Source of the DNA: Paractinoplanes maris | GTDB lineage: Bacteria; Actinomycetota; Actinomycetes; Mycobacteriales; Micromonosporaceae | NCBI RefSeq assembly: GCF_023544465.1 | Contig: NZ_JALPVL010000003.1 | Location: forward strand, 372,001 to 436,000 | Reading direction: 5' to 3' | Length of the DNA: 64,000 nucleotides | In this document: one piece after another, positions 1 to 8,963 of the stretch | Position numbering within the stretch: the first letter of the stretch is position 1 | Layout: each line of letters begins with the position of its first letter | Notes under the pieces: generated by a model | Seen by the model: the letters and a program-made list of their open reading frames with translations, nothing else | The model's database searches: none | What the model was told of the DNA's origin: nothing | Program-made: the position numbers and the translations under genes

Positions 1-1
1 C

Positions 2-2593
2 TCGGGGTACCGGCTCGAGGCCGAACCCGACGAGGTGGACGTCCACCGCTTCACACGACTGGCCCACGCCGGCCGGGACGCCCTGCGGGCGGGCGATTTC
101 GCCACCGCGAGCTCGACGCTGACCGACGCCCTCGCGCTCTGGCGTGGTGAGGCCCTGGCCGACGTACGATCGGCGCCCTTCGCCGCGGCGGCGGCCGACC
201 GCCTCGAGGAGCGGCGGTGCCAGGCCGTCGAGGACCGGATCGAGGCCGAGCTGCACCTGCGGCCGTCAGCCGACGCGGCCGGCGAGTTGCGATCCCTGCT
301 CGCCTCGTCGCCGTTGCGCGAGCACACCTGGGCCCTGCTGATGCGCTCGCTGGCCGCCGGTGGGCGCCCGGCCGAGGCACTGGCCGTGTTCCAGGAGGCT
401 CGGCGGGTGCTGGCCGACGAACTGGGCGCGGACCCGTCGGCCGAGCTCAGCGCGGTGCACACCGCCGTCCTGCGCGGGGACACCGGGTCCACCGGCCTCC
501 GTCTGCCGGCTCAGCTGACCAGCTTCGTGGGGCGGGAGGAGGAGCTGGCCCGAGCCGGGGAGGCGCTGCGGTCGGCCCGGCTGGTGACTCTGCTCGGGCC
601 GGGCGGGGCCGGTAAGACGCGGTTGTCGCTGGAGGTGGCGGCTCGGCAGCCGGGCGACGCCGTCCTGGTCGAGCTGGCCGCCACCGGGCCGCAGGACGTG
701 GCGCGGGCCGTGCTGGACGCGCTCGGCCTGCGCGGCACGGGATTGCGCGACCGCGGCGCCGGGCCGGAGACGGTCGACCGGCTGCTGGCCGCACTGTCCA
801 CCCGGGAGCTGTTGCTAGTGCTCGACAACTGTGAGCACGTCATCGAGGCGGCGGCGACGCTGACCGGCCGGCTGCTCGCCGCCTGCCCGGGGTTGCGGGT
901 GCTGGCCACGAGCCGGGAGCCGCTGGGCGTCACCGGTGAGGTGCGGATGCCGGTCACGGGTCTCCCGGTCGAGGCCGGCGTGCGGTTGTTCACCGAGCGG
1001 GGCGCGGCCGCGGCCGGCTTCGCCCTCACGTCGCAGGACGAGGACGCGGTGCGCCGCATCGTTCGTACGCTGGACGGGTTGCCCTTGGCCCTGGAACTGG
1101 CCGCGGCCCGGTTGCCGGTGCTGCCGGTCGACGAGCTCGCCCGCCGCATGGACGACCGGTTCCGGGTGCTGTCGCGGGGCAGCAGCACGGCCGCGTCGCG
1201 GCACCGGACGCTGCAGGCGCTGGTGGCGTGGAGCTGGGATCTGCTCACCCCGCCGGAACGACTGCTGGCGCAGCGTTTCACGGTCTTCAACGGTGGCGGC
1301 GGGCTCGACGCCGTCGAGCAGGTGTGCGGGCTCGGCGACGACACCCTGGACGTGCTCGACGGCCTGGTCAGCAAGTCCCTGATCGAGCGGGACGGCGCGC
1401 GCTACCGGATGCTGTCGACGATCCGGGCCTTCTGCGCCGGCCAGGGCCCGGCCCCGATCGCCGAGCACGCCGCCTACTTCCTCGCGCTGGCCCGCACCGC
1501 GGACGCCCACCTGCGGGGCCCGGACCAGCTGGCCTGGCTCGACCGGCTGGACGCCGACCGGGACAACCTGCACGCGGCGATCCGGCACGGTCCCGACGAG
1601 ATCGCCCTGCGTCTGGTGGCGGCGCTGTCGTTCTACTGGTGGCTGCGCGGCGCCCGCGGCGAGGCGTCGGCTCTGGCCCGCGAGCTGCTCGACCGGGTCG
1701 GCCCGGTGGCGCCGCCCGGGCTCGTCGAGGAACACGTGCTGTGCAAGCTGAACGCCGGGCTGTCCGGCCCGTTCCAGCCCCACCCGGCCCGCTATCTGGA
1801 GACCCTGGACGATCCACCCACCCAGCCGTTCCTGCTTTACCTGTCGGCCTTCGCGGCCGGACCACCGACGGCGTCGTACGACGACATGGTCGAGCTGCAG
1901 GACAGCGTGCGCGCCCGGCTGAGCAACTCACCGTGGAGCGTGTCGCTGGCGTCGGTCGGCAGCGGCTGGATCGCCGTGTTCCGCGGGGATCACGAGTGGG
2001 CCGGCCGCGAGTTCGCCCGGGCCCTGGTGGGATTCCAGGCGCTGGGCGAGCGCTGGGGCACGATGCTGGCGCAGTCCGGCCTGGCCGAGCTGGCCGTCGC
2101 GCGCGGCGAGCACGAGGCGGCCCGCGCCCCGATGGACGAGGCACTGCGGCTGGCCGCCGAGCTGCGCTCGCAGGTCGACCTGGCCGAGATGCTGCGGTCC
2201 CGGGCCGACGCCCGCCTGCTCACCGACGACCCGGCCGGTGCCGCCGCCGACTACGCCGAGTCGATGTCGCTGGCCACGGCTTGCGGCGCCCCCGAGGTGG
2301 TCGCGTCGTCCCGCCTGGGCCAGGCCCGCCTGGCGCTGCAGCACGGCGACCATGCCACCGCGCGCGCCCTGGCCCGGACCGCCCTGGCCGAGTGCCCCAC
2401 CGGTTGGTACACCGCCGACGGCGTCCGCCAGACCATCATGCTCACCCTGGGCCGGGCCGCCGAAGCCGCCGCCGACCCGGCCGAGGCCGCCCACTGGTAC
2501 CGCCAGGTGACCCCCGGCGCCGCCGGCCCCGACGGCGCCAACATCGCCGCCGAAGCCGCCTCGGCCCTGGCCGCCCTGGAGAACCCGAACTAG
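2..2593 (+). CDS. AfsR/SARP-type regulator (BTAD, NB-ARC, TPR), 5' end outside window
   Basis: Large transcriptional regulator of the SARP/AfsR type. The reading frame is open from the first bases and enters with GYRLEAEPDEVDVHRF, the usual start of a bacterial transcriptional activation domain, so the N-terminal winged-helix DNA-binding domain lies outside the window. The BTAD fills about visible residues 10-160. An NB-ARC ATPase follows, with Walker A GPGGAGKT near residue 199 and Walker B LLVLDNCEH near residue 271. The C-terminal half is alanine-rich and helical, like TPR repeats. Such proteins usually activate secondary-metabolite or morphogenesis genes after nucleotide-dependent oligomerisation. 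No biosynthetic genes follow within the window, so the target is unknown. Confidence 0.9.
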   Translation, partial: SGYRLEAEPDEVDVHRFTRLAHAGRDALRAGDFATASSTLTDALALWRGEALADVRSAPFAAAAADRLEERRCQAVEDRIEAELHLRPSADAAGELRSLLASSPLREHTWALLMRSLAAGGRPAEALAVFQEARRVLADELGADPSAELSAVHTAVLRGDTGSTGLRLPAQLTSFVGREEELARAGEALRSARLVTLLGPGGAGKTRLSLEVAARQPGDAVLVELAATGPQDVARAVLDALGLRGTGLRDRGAGPETVDRLLAALSTRELLLVLDNCEHVIEAAATLTGRLLAACPGLRVLATSREPLGVTGEVRMPVTGLPVEAGVRLFTERGAAAAGFALTSQDEDAVRRIVRTLDGLPLALELAAARLPVLPVDELARRMDDRFRVLSRGSSTAASRHRTLQALVAWSWDLLTPPERLLAQRFTVFNGGGGLDAVEQVCGLGDDTLDVLDGLVSKSLIERDGARYRMLSTIRAFCAGQGPAPIAEHAAYFLALARTADAHLRGPDQLAWLDRLDADRDNLHAAIRHGPDEIALRLVAALSFYWWLRGARGEASALARELLDRVGPVAPPGLVEEHVLCKLNAGLSGPFQPHPARYLETLDDPPTQPFLLYLSAFAAGPPTASYDDMVELQDSVRARLSNSPWSVSLASVGSGWIAVFRGDHEWAGREFARALVGFQALGERWGTMLAQSGLAELAVARGEHEAARAPMDEALRLAAELRSQVDLAEMLRSRADARLLTDDPAGAAADYAESMSLATACGAPEVVASSRLGQARLALQHGDHATARALARTALAECPTGWYTADGVRQTIMLTLGRAAEAAADPAEAAHWYRQVTPGAAGPDGANIAAEAASALAALENPN

Positions 2594-2793
2594 TTCGCAG
2601 CCACCGCCTCCAGTGGCGTCCTGACAAGCGGACGACCGACTCGTTCGGGGTAGTCCGACCCGGGAACGCGCCGCGATGAACGACCACCATGGCCGGCCCC
2701 GGCGACCTATGGGCCGCCTGCGGGTCGTCCGGCAGGGTGTCGATGTCGCCGTCACCAGGCGACCCGACTCACGCCGCGACAGGAAGTTGAATC

Positions 2794-4080
2794 ATGCGAG
2801 CCGTCATCCCGCGACTTGTGGCCGCCGCGCTCATGGTTACCGGCCTGGCCGTTCCCGCCGGACCAGCGCACGCCGCCCCGCAGGCAATCCTGATCACCGA
2901 GGCGATCCCCTCGACGCCTGTCACCGAGGACGACCAGCTCTTCTTCGACAAAGCGTTCTCGTTCAACACGCCGGACGGGAAAGGGGTCATCGCCGGCACG
3001 CTGGACGGACTGGGTGAGGTCGGGGTCGACGATCAGATCCTCGTCAAGGTCACCCGCCCGGACGGCACGGAGAACACTTTCCTCAAGAACTACGAGTTCC
3101 AGCCTCCGTCAGCGCCGATCGACATCAGTCACCTGCTCGCGCCGGGCGTCAACACCGTCCGCATCGGTCTGCAGGACACGTTCGGTGTCTCGTACGGATC
3201 GACCGCTCTTTGGCTGGTCGGCGGCTCCGATCAGGGCACGGGTGTGAGCACAGTGCTGTCGCCGGACTACAAAGTGGTCCGCTGGTTCATGCCGTTGCAG
3301 GACGCCAGTGACCTCACCTTCACCAAGTGCGTGAAGCGCCTGACGAAGGCCGGAGTCCGCCTGATCGGAGTCGGACCGACCTGTGCCTTCCTTCTCAACA
3401 CCGGCAATCCGGAGCCGGCCCGGGCGATGACCGCCGGCAACTGGCAGAAACTGATCAAGAAGCGCGAGTACCGGGGTCTTCTGGGGCTGCCCTCGTACAA
3501 GGTCACCTGCAGCTCCGGCGGCACCGTGACGGCGACCGAGAAGCAGGGCGAGCCCTACGTCAATTTCGGGTACACCCCGACCCCGGGTCACAAGCCGGCG
3601 CTGTACATCCCGGCCGATCCCTACGTCAACGACCCGGATTACGCGTCCAGGACCCCCACCGTCACCACCGCAGCCGACAAGCGATCGGTGCACGTGACAC
3701 TCCGGGCCGGCGCGCGACTCAACCTGGCCGAACGCGGACCCGGCTACCTCGCGACGGGATACGACGCACCGTACATCTGGACCACGCTGCACGCGCGGAT
3801 CGGATGCGACGGCCACACCTCCGCCACCCTGGTGTTCTCCGACTTCCCGAGTACAGCGGTGTACCAGGACGGTGTGCGGGCCCTGCGCAGGCCGCAGAAC
3901 GCCGACTTCACCGGCTTCCTGACGAGCGGCGGCCATATCCCGTCCGGCCCGAACTCCGACAAGCTCCGGTCGAACTGCTTCGTCTTCGCCTTCCCCGGCG
4001 CCGACACCGAGCCGATTCCGGCCAAGCCCACCAAGGGCGACTGCGCGAGAGGCCGCCGCGACGGATTCCTGCCCGCCTGA
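2794..4080 (+). CDS. Secreted protein of unknown function, 428 aa
   Basis: Exported protein with no family I recognise. A Sec signal peptide of about 27 residues ends at the AHA/AP junction, and AGGAAG lies 8 nt before the ATG. The mature N-terminal half contains a stretch reading PIDISHLLAPGVNTVRIGL followed by an STALWLVGG strand, which looks like a beta-sandwich (jelly-roll) fold. Six cysteines are spread over the mature protein, consistent with disulfides outside the cell. There is no catalytic motif that I can name. It is followed by another small secreted protein on the same strand, 132 bp away, possibly expressed together. The 200 bp upstream (2594-2793) hold no gene. Confidence 0.8.
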   Translation: MRAVIPRLVAAALMVTGLAVPAGPAHAAPQAILITEAIPSTPVTEDDQLFFDKAFSFNTPDGKGVIAGTLDGLGEVGVDDQILVKVTRPDGTENTFLKNYEFQPPSAPIDISHLLAPGVNTVRIGLQDTFGVSYGSTALWLVGGSDQGTGVSTVLSPDYKVVRWFMPLQDASDLTFTKCVKRLTKAGVRLIGVGPTCAFLLNTGNPEPARAMTAGNWQKLIKKREYRGLLGLPSYKVTCSSGGTVTATEKQGEPYVNFGYTPTPGHKPALYIPADPYVNDPDYASRTPTVTTAADKRSVHVTLRAGARLNLAERGPGYLATGYDAPYIWTTLHARIGCDGHTSATLVFSDFPSTAVYQDGVRALRRPQNADFTGFLTSGGHIPSGPNSDKLRSNCFVFAFPGADTEPIPAKPTKGDCARGRRDGFLPA

Positions 4081-4212
4081 CCGGCCCGATGCGGTGAGCG
4101 CCCAGCTCCGGCGCTCACCGCGTAGCCGTTCGGCCGAGACCAAAGCGGTCGCTGCGGCGTTGATCCCCGGGGGCTCGACCGGGCCGCCGCCCGCTCGTCG
4201 AAGGAGCACACA

Positions 4213-4650
4213 GTGCGGTCCCTTGTTCCCCGTACGCTCAGTGGTCTGATCGCCGCCGGTGCCGGCCTCAGTGTTGCCGCCCCGCCCGCGGCCGCCGCCG
4301 ACACCACGAAGTTCCGGCTGGCCGCCGGCAGTGCCGTCGCGAACGGGACGTACGAATACCGGACGAGCCTGCAGCAGGTCGAACCACCCTTCCGGATCAC
4401 CGGCACGCTGATCGGGCGTGACCGGTTCCGGTGCGCCGTCGTCCAGGTCGCTCGAAGCGGTCCCGCCGACGGCCTGGAGTGGCGCACGTTCGGGCGGCAC
4501 TGCGGCCCCGGCGCCACCCGTTTCCGGGTCGAGGCCTCCTATCTGTTCCGGGGCGTCAAGCCCTCGGTGCGGCTCTGCGCCGGCCGCAACCCGGCCCAGG
4601 CCGAACAGGGCCGCCAGTGCGACGTGTACCAGCCGCCGGCCGAACGCTGA
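4213..4650 (+). CDS. Small secreted protein, 145 aa
   Basis: Short exported protein of unknown function. GTG start with a strong GAAGGAG Shine-Dalgarno 7-8 nt upstream. The signal peptide (about residues 1-28) has an arginine, then a hydrophobic Gly/Ala-rich core, and ends at AAAAD. The mature part of about 117 residues has four cysteines (in RCAVVQ, HCGPG, LCAGR, QCDVY), enough for two disulfide bonds. It resembles the many small beta-rich secreted proteins of actinomycetes. It ends 50 bp before the remnant of a DHFR-like gene. Confidence 0.75.
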   Translation: MRSLVPRTLSGLIAAGAGLSVAAPPAAAADTTKFRLAAGSAVANGTYEYRTSLQQVEPPFRITGTLIGRDRFRCAVVQVARSGPADGLEWRTFGRHCGPGATRFRVEASYLFRGVKPSVRLCAGRNPAQAEQGRQCDVYQPPAER

Positions 4651-4699
4651 TCCAGGAAACTTCCGGAGCCGATGTCGGACCGGGCGGCCGCCCTCGGGC

Positions 4700-5080
4700 C
4701 TCGACCCGAACGCGCTCGACGAGTGGAACCGCCGGACGATGCGCATGCCGGCCACCGTGATCTCCTCGACGCTGACCGGCACCCTCGGCTGGCCGGACGC
4801 GACCATCCTGCGGGGCGACGCCGTGGAGATCGTCACCCGGCTCAAGCAGGAGTCGGACGTGCCGCTGCGCTCGCAGGCCAGCCTGTCGCTCAACTGGGCC
4901 CTGATGGCCGCCGGCCTGGTCGACCGCCTCCAGGTGACCATCTTCCCGGTCGTCTCGGGCCGCACCGGCACCAGCCCGATCCTGGGCGGTGCCGGCGACT
5001 TCGACCTCGAGCTGCTGGAGCAGCGGACACTCGAGGGCCGCACCCAGGAGCTCGTCTACCGCCCCACGGTCCACCGGTAG
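4700..5080 (+). pseudogene. Fragment of a DHFR-like (RibD C-terminal domain) reductase
   Basis: The translation from about 4700 matches the C-terminal two thirds of the small dihydrofolate-reductase-like family: LDEWNRRTMRMPATVIS, GWPDATILRGD, VPLRSQASLSLNWALMAAGL and a DRLQVTIFPVVSG strand. The first 60-90 residues, which carry the N-terminal strand and part of the NADPH site, are missing. The sequence before 4700 is the end of another gene. No Shine-Dalgarno precedes the first in-frame ATG (4739). It is probably a 5'-truncated pseudogene. Translation of a short domain from 4739 cannot be excluded. Confidence 0.7.
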
Positions 5081-5160
5081 CGCACCCGGGTCAGCTCCGG
5101 TCACCGCTCTCGTCAGCGGCTCGTGCGTGGCTCGTCAGCGGGGCCCAGCAACCTCGCGGC

Positions 5161-6108
5161 ATGACTGACATCGCCATCGCGGCCGAGGGGCTGCGGAAAA
5201 CCTACCGAGGGGTGGCCGCGCTCGACGGGTTCCGGCTCAGCGTTGCCGCCGGGACCGTGTGCGGGCTGCTCGGGCCGAACGGTGCGGGCAAGACCACGGC
5301 CGTCCGGATCCTGGCCACCCTGCTGAGCTTCGACGACGGCCACGCGACGGTGGCGGGCGCCGACGTCGCGGGCCGGCCCGATCTCGTACGGGAACGCATT
5401 GCTCTCACCGGGCAGTATTCCGCCGTGGACGGCTCGCTGACCGGGCGCCAGAATCTCGTGCTGTTCGGCCGTCTGCATCATCTCGGCCACCGGGCCGCCC
5501 GGGCCCGCGCCGACGAACTGCTCGAGCAGTTCGACCTGACCGATGCGGCCAACCGGTCCGCCACCGAATACTCCGGGGGCATGCAGCGCCGCCTAGATCT
5601 GGCCGCCAGCCTCATCCGCGCACCGCAGGTGCTCTTCCTGGACGAGCCGACCACCGGACTCGACCCGCGCAGCCGGAATCAGGTCTGGGACACCGTACGC
5701 AAGCTTGTCGCCGACGGCACCACGGTGCTCCTGACCACGCAGTATCTCGACGAGGCGGACCAGCTGGCCGACCGCGTGTGCGTGGTCGACACCGGGCGCG
5801 TGGTCGCCGAGGGCACCCCGGACGAGCTCAAGGCGGCCATCGGGGCCGACCGTCTCGAGGTCGTCATCCGCGAGCACGACCGGCTGCCCGACGCGGTCGC
5901 TCTCCTGGAGCGCATCGGCCCGGTCGAGGCCGACCCCGACACCCGCCGGCTGCGGGTGGCCGTCACCGACCGGGTGGCGGCGCTCGTCCGGGCCGCGCAG
6001 GCCCTGCGGGACGCGGCGATCACCGTCGACGACCTCGGCGTCCGCCGTCCCACGCTCGACGAAGCCTTCTTGAGCCTGACCGGCCACCGCACCGAGGAGA
6101 CCCGATGA
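5161..6108 (+). CDS. DrrA-type ABC transporter ATP-binding protein
   Basis: Nucleotide-binding subunit of a drug or lipid exporter, 315 aa. Walker A GPNGAGKTT lies at about residues 37-45, the ABC signature YSGGMQRRLDLA near 135-146 and Walker B VLFLDEPTTGLD near 156-167. The H-loop position is Gln (TTQYLDEADQLAD) instead of His, as in DrrA of daunorubicin resistance. The C-terminal 90 residues form the regulatory domain typical of DrrA proteins, ending in VRRPTLDEAFLSLTG. The stop codon overlaps the start of the permease gene (ATGA), so the two are translationally coupled. Substrate unknown. Confidence 0.95.
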   Translation: MTDIAIAAEGLRKTYRGVAALDGFRLSVAAGTVCGLLGPNGAGKTTAVRILATLLSFDDGHATVAGADVAGRPDLVRERIALTGQYSAVDGSLTGRQNLVLFGRLHHLGHRAARARADELLEQFDLTDAANRSATEYSGGMQRRLDLAASLIRAPQVLFLDEPTTGLDPRSRNQVWDTVRKLVADGTTVLLTTQYLDEADQLADRVCVVDTGRVVAEGTPDELKAAIGADRLEVVIREHDRLPDAVALLERIGPVEADPDTRRLRVAVTDRVAALVRAAQALRDAAITVDDLGVRRPTLDEAFLSLTGHRTEETR

Positions 6109-6896
6109 CCACCGCCACCACCGCCATCGCCGACGGCTGGGTGATGACCGGCCGCTATCTGCGGCACGTCGTCCGCGAGCCCGAGCAGATCGTCATCTAC
6201 TTCTCCCTGCCCATCATGTTCGTCCTGGTCTTCGGCTACGTGTTCGGCAGCGGCATGGCCGTCGGCGGTGACAGTTACCGCGAGTTCCTGCTTCCCGGCG
6301 TCTTCGTCATGACCCAGCTGTACGGGCTGGGCGCCACCGCCACGGCCATCTCGCTCGATATCGGCCGCGGTGTGGTCGACCGCTTCCGGTCGATGCCCAC
6401 GGCGCGCTCGGCCCTGATGGTCGGCCGCAGCACCGCCGACCTGACCCGGGCCCTCCTCGAGATGGCGGTCCTGGTCATCTGCGGCCTTTTGGTCGGCTGG
6501 CAGTGGCATCGTGGCGCCGGGCTCGCGCTGGGCGCCATCGGCCTGATCCTGCTGCTGCGGCTCGCGCTGACCTGGGTCGGCATCTTCCTGGGCAGCGTCG
6601 TCAAGAACCCGGACACGGTCAGCCTGATCGTCTTCCCGCTGGCGTTCCCGCTGACCGCGCTGTCCAACGTCTTCGTCCCGCCCGACCAGATGCCGGCCTG
6701 GCTGGGCGCGGTCGCCGCCTGGAACCCGATCTCGGCCACCGTGGCCGCCGCCCGCGAACTCTTCGGCAACCCGGTGACGGGCGGTGGTTCGTGGGCGGCC
6801 GAGCACGCCCTCGCGCTCGCCGTGGCGTGGCCGCTGCTGTTACTGGCCGTCTTCGCGCCGCTCGCGGTGCGTCGCTATCGGCTGCTGGGGCGGTGA
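6105..6896 (+). CDS. ABC-2 type permease (DrrB-like)
   Basis: Membrane subunit that pairs with the preceding ATPase to make a DrrAB-like exporter. 263 aa with about six membrane segments, the first being IVIYFSLPIMFVLVFGYVFG. It has the family features FRSMPTARSALMVGR (cytoplasmic coupling helix) and an ALSNVFVPPDQMPAWL loop followed by NPIS. The start overlaps the ATPase stop by 4 nt. Likely exports a hydrophobic compound. No biosynthetic gene lies next to it to reveal which. Confidence 0.93.
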   Translation: MTTATTAIADGWVMTGRYLRHVVREPEQIVIYFSLPIMFVLVFGYVFGSGMAVGGDSYREFLLPGVFVMTQLYGLGATATAISLDIGRGVVDRFRSMPTARSALMVGRSTADLTRALLEMAVLVICGLLVGWQWHRGAGLALGAIGLILLLRLALTWVGIFLGSVVKNPDTVSLIVFPLAFPLTALSNVFVPPDQMPAWLGAVAAWNPISATVAAARELFGNPVTGGGSWAAEHALALAVAWPLLLLAVFAPLAVRRYRLLGR

Positions 6897-6902
6897 GCGG
6901 GC

Positions 6903-7244
6903 TCAGCTGTCGCGGCGCATCTGCCAGGCGTCGCCGATAAGTTCTTGCAGCCGCGCACCGGTTACCTCGGGTAGCCGCAGCATCACCAAAGGCAGGCCGT
7001 CGTACGCGGGAACGGTGAAGAACAGCTCTGGTTCACCGAGGACCAGAGCCTGTTTCTCGGCCTCGTCACCGACGTAGAGAACCGCGATGTCGGTGCGGAT
7101 GACCCGCGGCTTACCCGGCTCACGCTGCGGATACGACCAGATGAAGCCCCGGTTGAGCACGCGGAAGTCGAATCCCTCGCTGTCGATCTCGACCACGTCG
7201 GCCAGGGCGAGAGCCAATCGGCGTACGGCGTCGGCGTCAGCCAC
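6903..7244 (-). CDS. MmcQ/YjbR-like protein
   Basis: Small 113-residue protein of the MmcQ/YjbR fold (CyaY-like), a family often annotated as DNA-binding but without a firm function. It starts MADADAVRRLALALADVVE, has FDFRVLNRGFIWSYP in the middle and ends with RLPEVTGARLQELIGDAWQ. The gene converges with the ABC permease, with only 6 bp between the two stops. The length is typical for the family. Confidence 0.75.
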   Translation of the reverse strand: MADADAVRRLALALADVVEIDSEGFDFRVLNRGFIWSYPQREPGKPRVIRTDIAVLYVGDEAEKQALVLGEPELFFTVPAYDGLPLVMLRLPEVTGARLQELIGDAWQMRRDS

Positions 7245-7364
7245 CTCGAACCTTTCGCGGGTGTTGGGTCGGCGACTGATGCTATGACACCCGAGCGAGC
7301 ACCGAGACTCTGTGCGTAGGATGCGGCGGCACGGTACGAAACAGCAGGGGAACCGAGGAGCACG

Positions 7365-8057
7365 ATGCCGCTAACTCCAGCCGACGTTCACAACGTGGCG
7401 TTCAAGAAGCCGGCGATCGGCAAGCGCGGGTACGACGAGGAGGACGTCGACGCGTTCCTGGACGAGGTCGAGCAGGAACTCCTCCGCCTCCTCGAAGAGA
7501 ACCGCGCTCTGCACGACCAGGCTCAGCGGCCCGGCCCGAGCGGCCCCGCCGCCGGTGGGCCCAGCAACCGGGCGATGGAGGCCGAGCTCAACGACCTGAC
7601 GGCCCAGCTCGGCCGGCTCCAGGAGGCGCGCGCCCGCGCCGAGCAGAACGCCCGCAGCATGCAGACCCAGCTCGAGCGGGCCCGGCGCGAGACGCCGGCC
7701 GGTCCGCCGCCGTCGGCCGGTGACGGGCCCGACTCGCCGGTGCTGATGATGGCCAAGCGCACCGCCGACGACCACATGCGCGACGCGCGCAACGAGGCCG
7801 ACTCGTTGATCGGCGGGGCCCAGTCGGAGTCCGACAAGATCACCAGCGACGCTCAGCTGACCGCCGGCACGATCGAGAGCGACGCCCGGCGCAAGCACAC
7901 CGAGGCGATGAACGGCCTGGTCGACAAGCGGGCCCAGCTCCTCGACGAGATCGACAAGCTGGGCCGGCTGGCCCAGACCTATCAGCAGGCCCTGGGTGAC
8001 CACGTCCAGCGGCAGCTGCAGGAGCTCGACAGCGCCTCGGGCCGCGACCTCGACTGA
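7365..8057 (+). CDS. DivIVA-domain coiled-coil protein
   Basis: 230-residue protein. Residues 1-50 match the DivIVA N-terminal domain ([20 protein letters not shown], then [17 protein letters not shown]), which binds curved membrane at poles and septa. The rest is Ala/Arg/Glu-rich coiled coil with a Pro/Gly linker near residues 55-70 and another near 105-120. GAGGAG precedes the ATG by 5 nt. It is not in a dcw division cluster and is shorter than typical Wag31, so it is probably a paralogue that organises polar growth or an internal scaffold rather than the essential DivIVA. Confidence 0.88.
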   Translation: MPLTPADVHNVAFKKPAIGKRGYDEEDVDAFLDEVEQELLRLLEENRALHDQAQRPGPSGPAAGGPSNRAMEAELNDLTAQLGRLQEARARAEQNARSMQTQLERARRETPAGPPPSAGDGPDSPVLMMAKRTADDHMRDARNEADSLIGGAQSESDKITSDAQLTAGTIESDARRKHTEAMNGLVDKRAQLLDEIDKLGRLAQTYQQALGDHVQRQLQELDSASGRDLD

Positions 8058-8097
8058 CCTCATGCGCGCCGTGGCCGGCGCACCCGGCCGGCCACGG

Positions 8098-8103
8098 TAG
8101 ATT
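8098..8103 (+). promoter_or_regulatory. -10 hexamer TAGATT, leaderless start at 8110
   Basis: TAGATT ends 6 nt before the ATG at 8110, so transcription would begin at or within a base of the start codon. No Shine-Dalgarno is present. Confidence 0.6.
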
Positions 8104-8109
8104 CGCCCG

Positions 8110-8925
8110 ATGAAGACGGTCAGCCGCCGGCTCGCGCTGTGGCGGGCGGATCTCGAGGCCGGGGTGTGCGCGGCGCCCGAGGAGGCTGCCGAGGCGCTGC
8201 ACGAGCACGACACGGTCATCGTGGTGCTCGACAACCGGCAGACGTTCGAGTGCGTGCTCGAGCAGGACGTCGAGTGGCAGCTCACCGGTCTCAGCTGGCC
8301 GATCGGCTATCGGCCGGGGGTGCTGGTCACCGTCACCTGGCATCCCGGCCGGGGTGACTTCGTGATCCGGCCCGAGCCGCTGGACGAGCCGTTGCGCGTC
8401 GACGGGGTGGACTACTTCTATGCGTACGATCCCAAGGTCGTCACCCGCGACTACGAGCCGGACAAGTCGAACCGGGCGAAGGTCCTGCACACCGTACGGA
8501 AAATGGGCCGGGTCTTCGAGGACGGCAGCGCCGTGCTGAGCGAGGATCTGCTGAGCAGGCGATCGGGTCTGGGCCGGGGCGCCAAGGCGGCGTTCCTGCT
8601 GCGCAACGCGGTCGACCAGCTCATCCGCGAGGGCTTCCTGACCCGGGTCACCGGCAGCGTCGACCCGGCCGGCCATCCGTCCTACCCGGCGGTCGAGGGC
8701 GAGGCCCTGACCGAGATGGTGTTCTACGCCCCGATGGTCGAGCCCATCCCGTTCGAGTCCCATCGCGGCGACCACTGGGTCAGCGGCTTCATCCGCAAGC
8801 TGCCCCGGGGCGCGCAGCCGTCCGAGAAGCAGATGGCGCTCTATCGCGAAGCCGTCGAGAACGAGGGCATCGGCCCGCTGGCGCCCGGCTACACCTTCGT
8901 CAAGAAGCACCACCGCAACGGGTGA
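8110..8925 (+). CDS. Conserved-looking protein of unknown function, 271 aa
   Basis: Cytosolic protein with no signal peptide and no membrane segment. The N-terminal half reads as beta strands (DTVIVVLDNRQTFECVLEQD, LLVTVTWHPGRGDF). The centre has a helical part, KAAFLLRNAVDQLIREGFLTRV, that could be a winged helix. The C-terminus is basic (FVKKHHRNG). I cannot assign a family. The stop overlaps the alternative GTG at 8922 of the next gene, but that gene has its own -10 hexamer. The two genes share the same promoter style and are probably co-regulated rather than coupled. Confidence 0.7.
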   Translation: MKTVSRRLALWRADLEAGVCAAPEEAAEALHEHDTVIVVLDNRQTFECVLEQDVEWQLTGLSWPIGYRPGVLVTVTWHPGRGDFVIRPEPLDEPLRVDGVDYFYAYDPKVVTRDYEPDKSNRAKVLHTVRKMGRVFEDGSAVLSEDLLSRRSGLGRGAKAAFLLRNAVDQLIREGFLTRVTGSVDPAGHPSYPAVEGEALTEMVFYAPMVEPIPFESHRGDHWVSGFIRKLPRGAQPSEKQMALYREAVENEGIGPLAPGYTFVKKHHRNG

Positions 8926-8950
8926 GCGCGGATCGGCACCGGGGGGCCGA

Positions 8951-8956
8951 TAGATT
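8951..8956 (+). promoter_or_regulatory. -10 hexamer TAGATT, leaderless start at 8964
   Basis: Identical hexamer to the one at 8098, 7 nt before the ATG at 8964. It decides the start: the in-frame GTG at 8922 lies upstream of the predicted transcription start. Confidence 0.6.
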
Positions 8957-8963
8957 GGCGCTC

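Noticed and set aside
1..2593. Start of an antibiotic biosynthetic cluster, because of the SARP-type regulator
   Set aside because: No synthase, tailoring enzyme or carrier protein follows. The neighbours are unrelated single genes.
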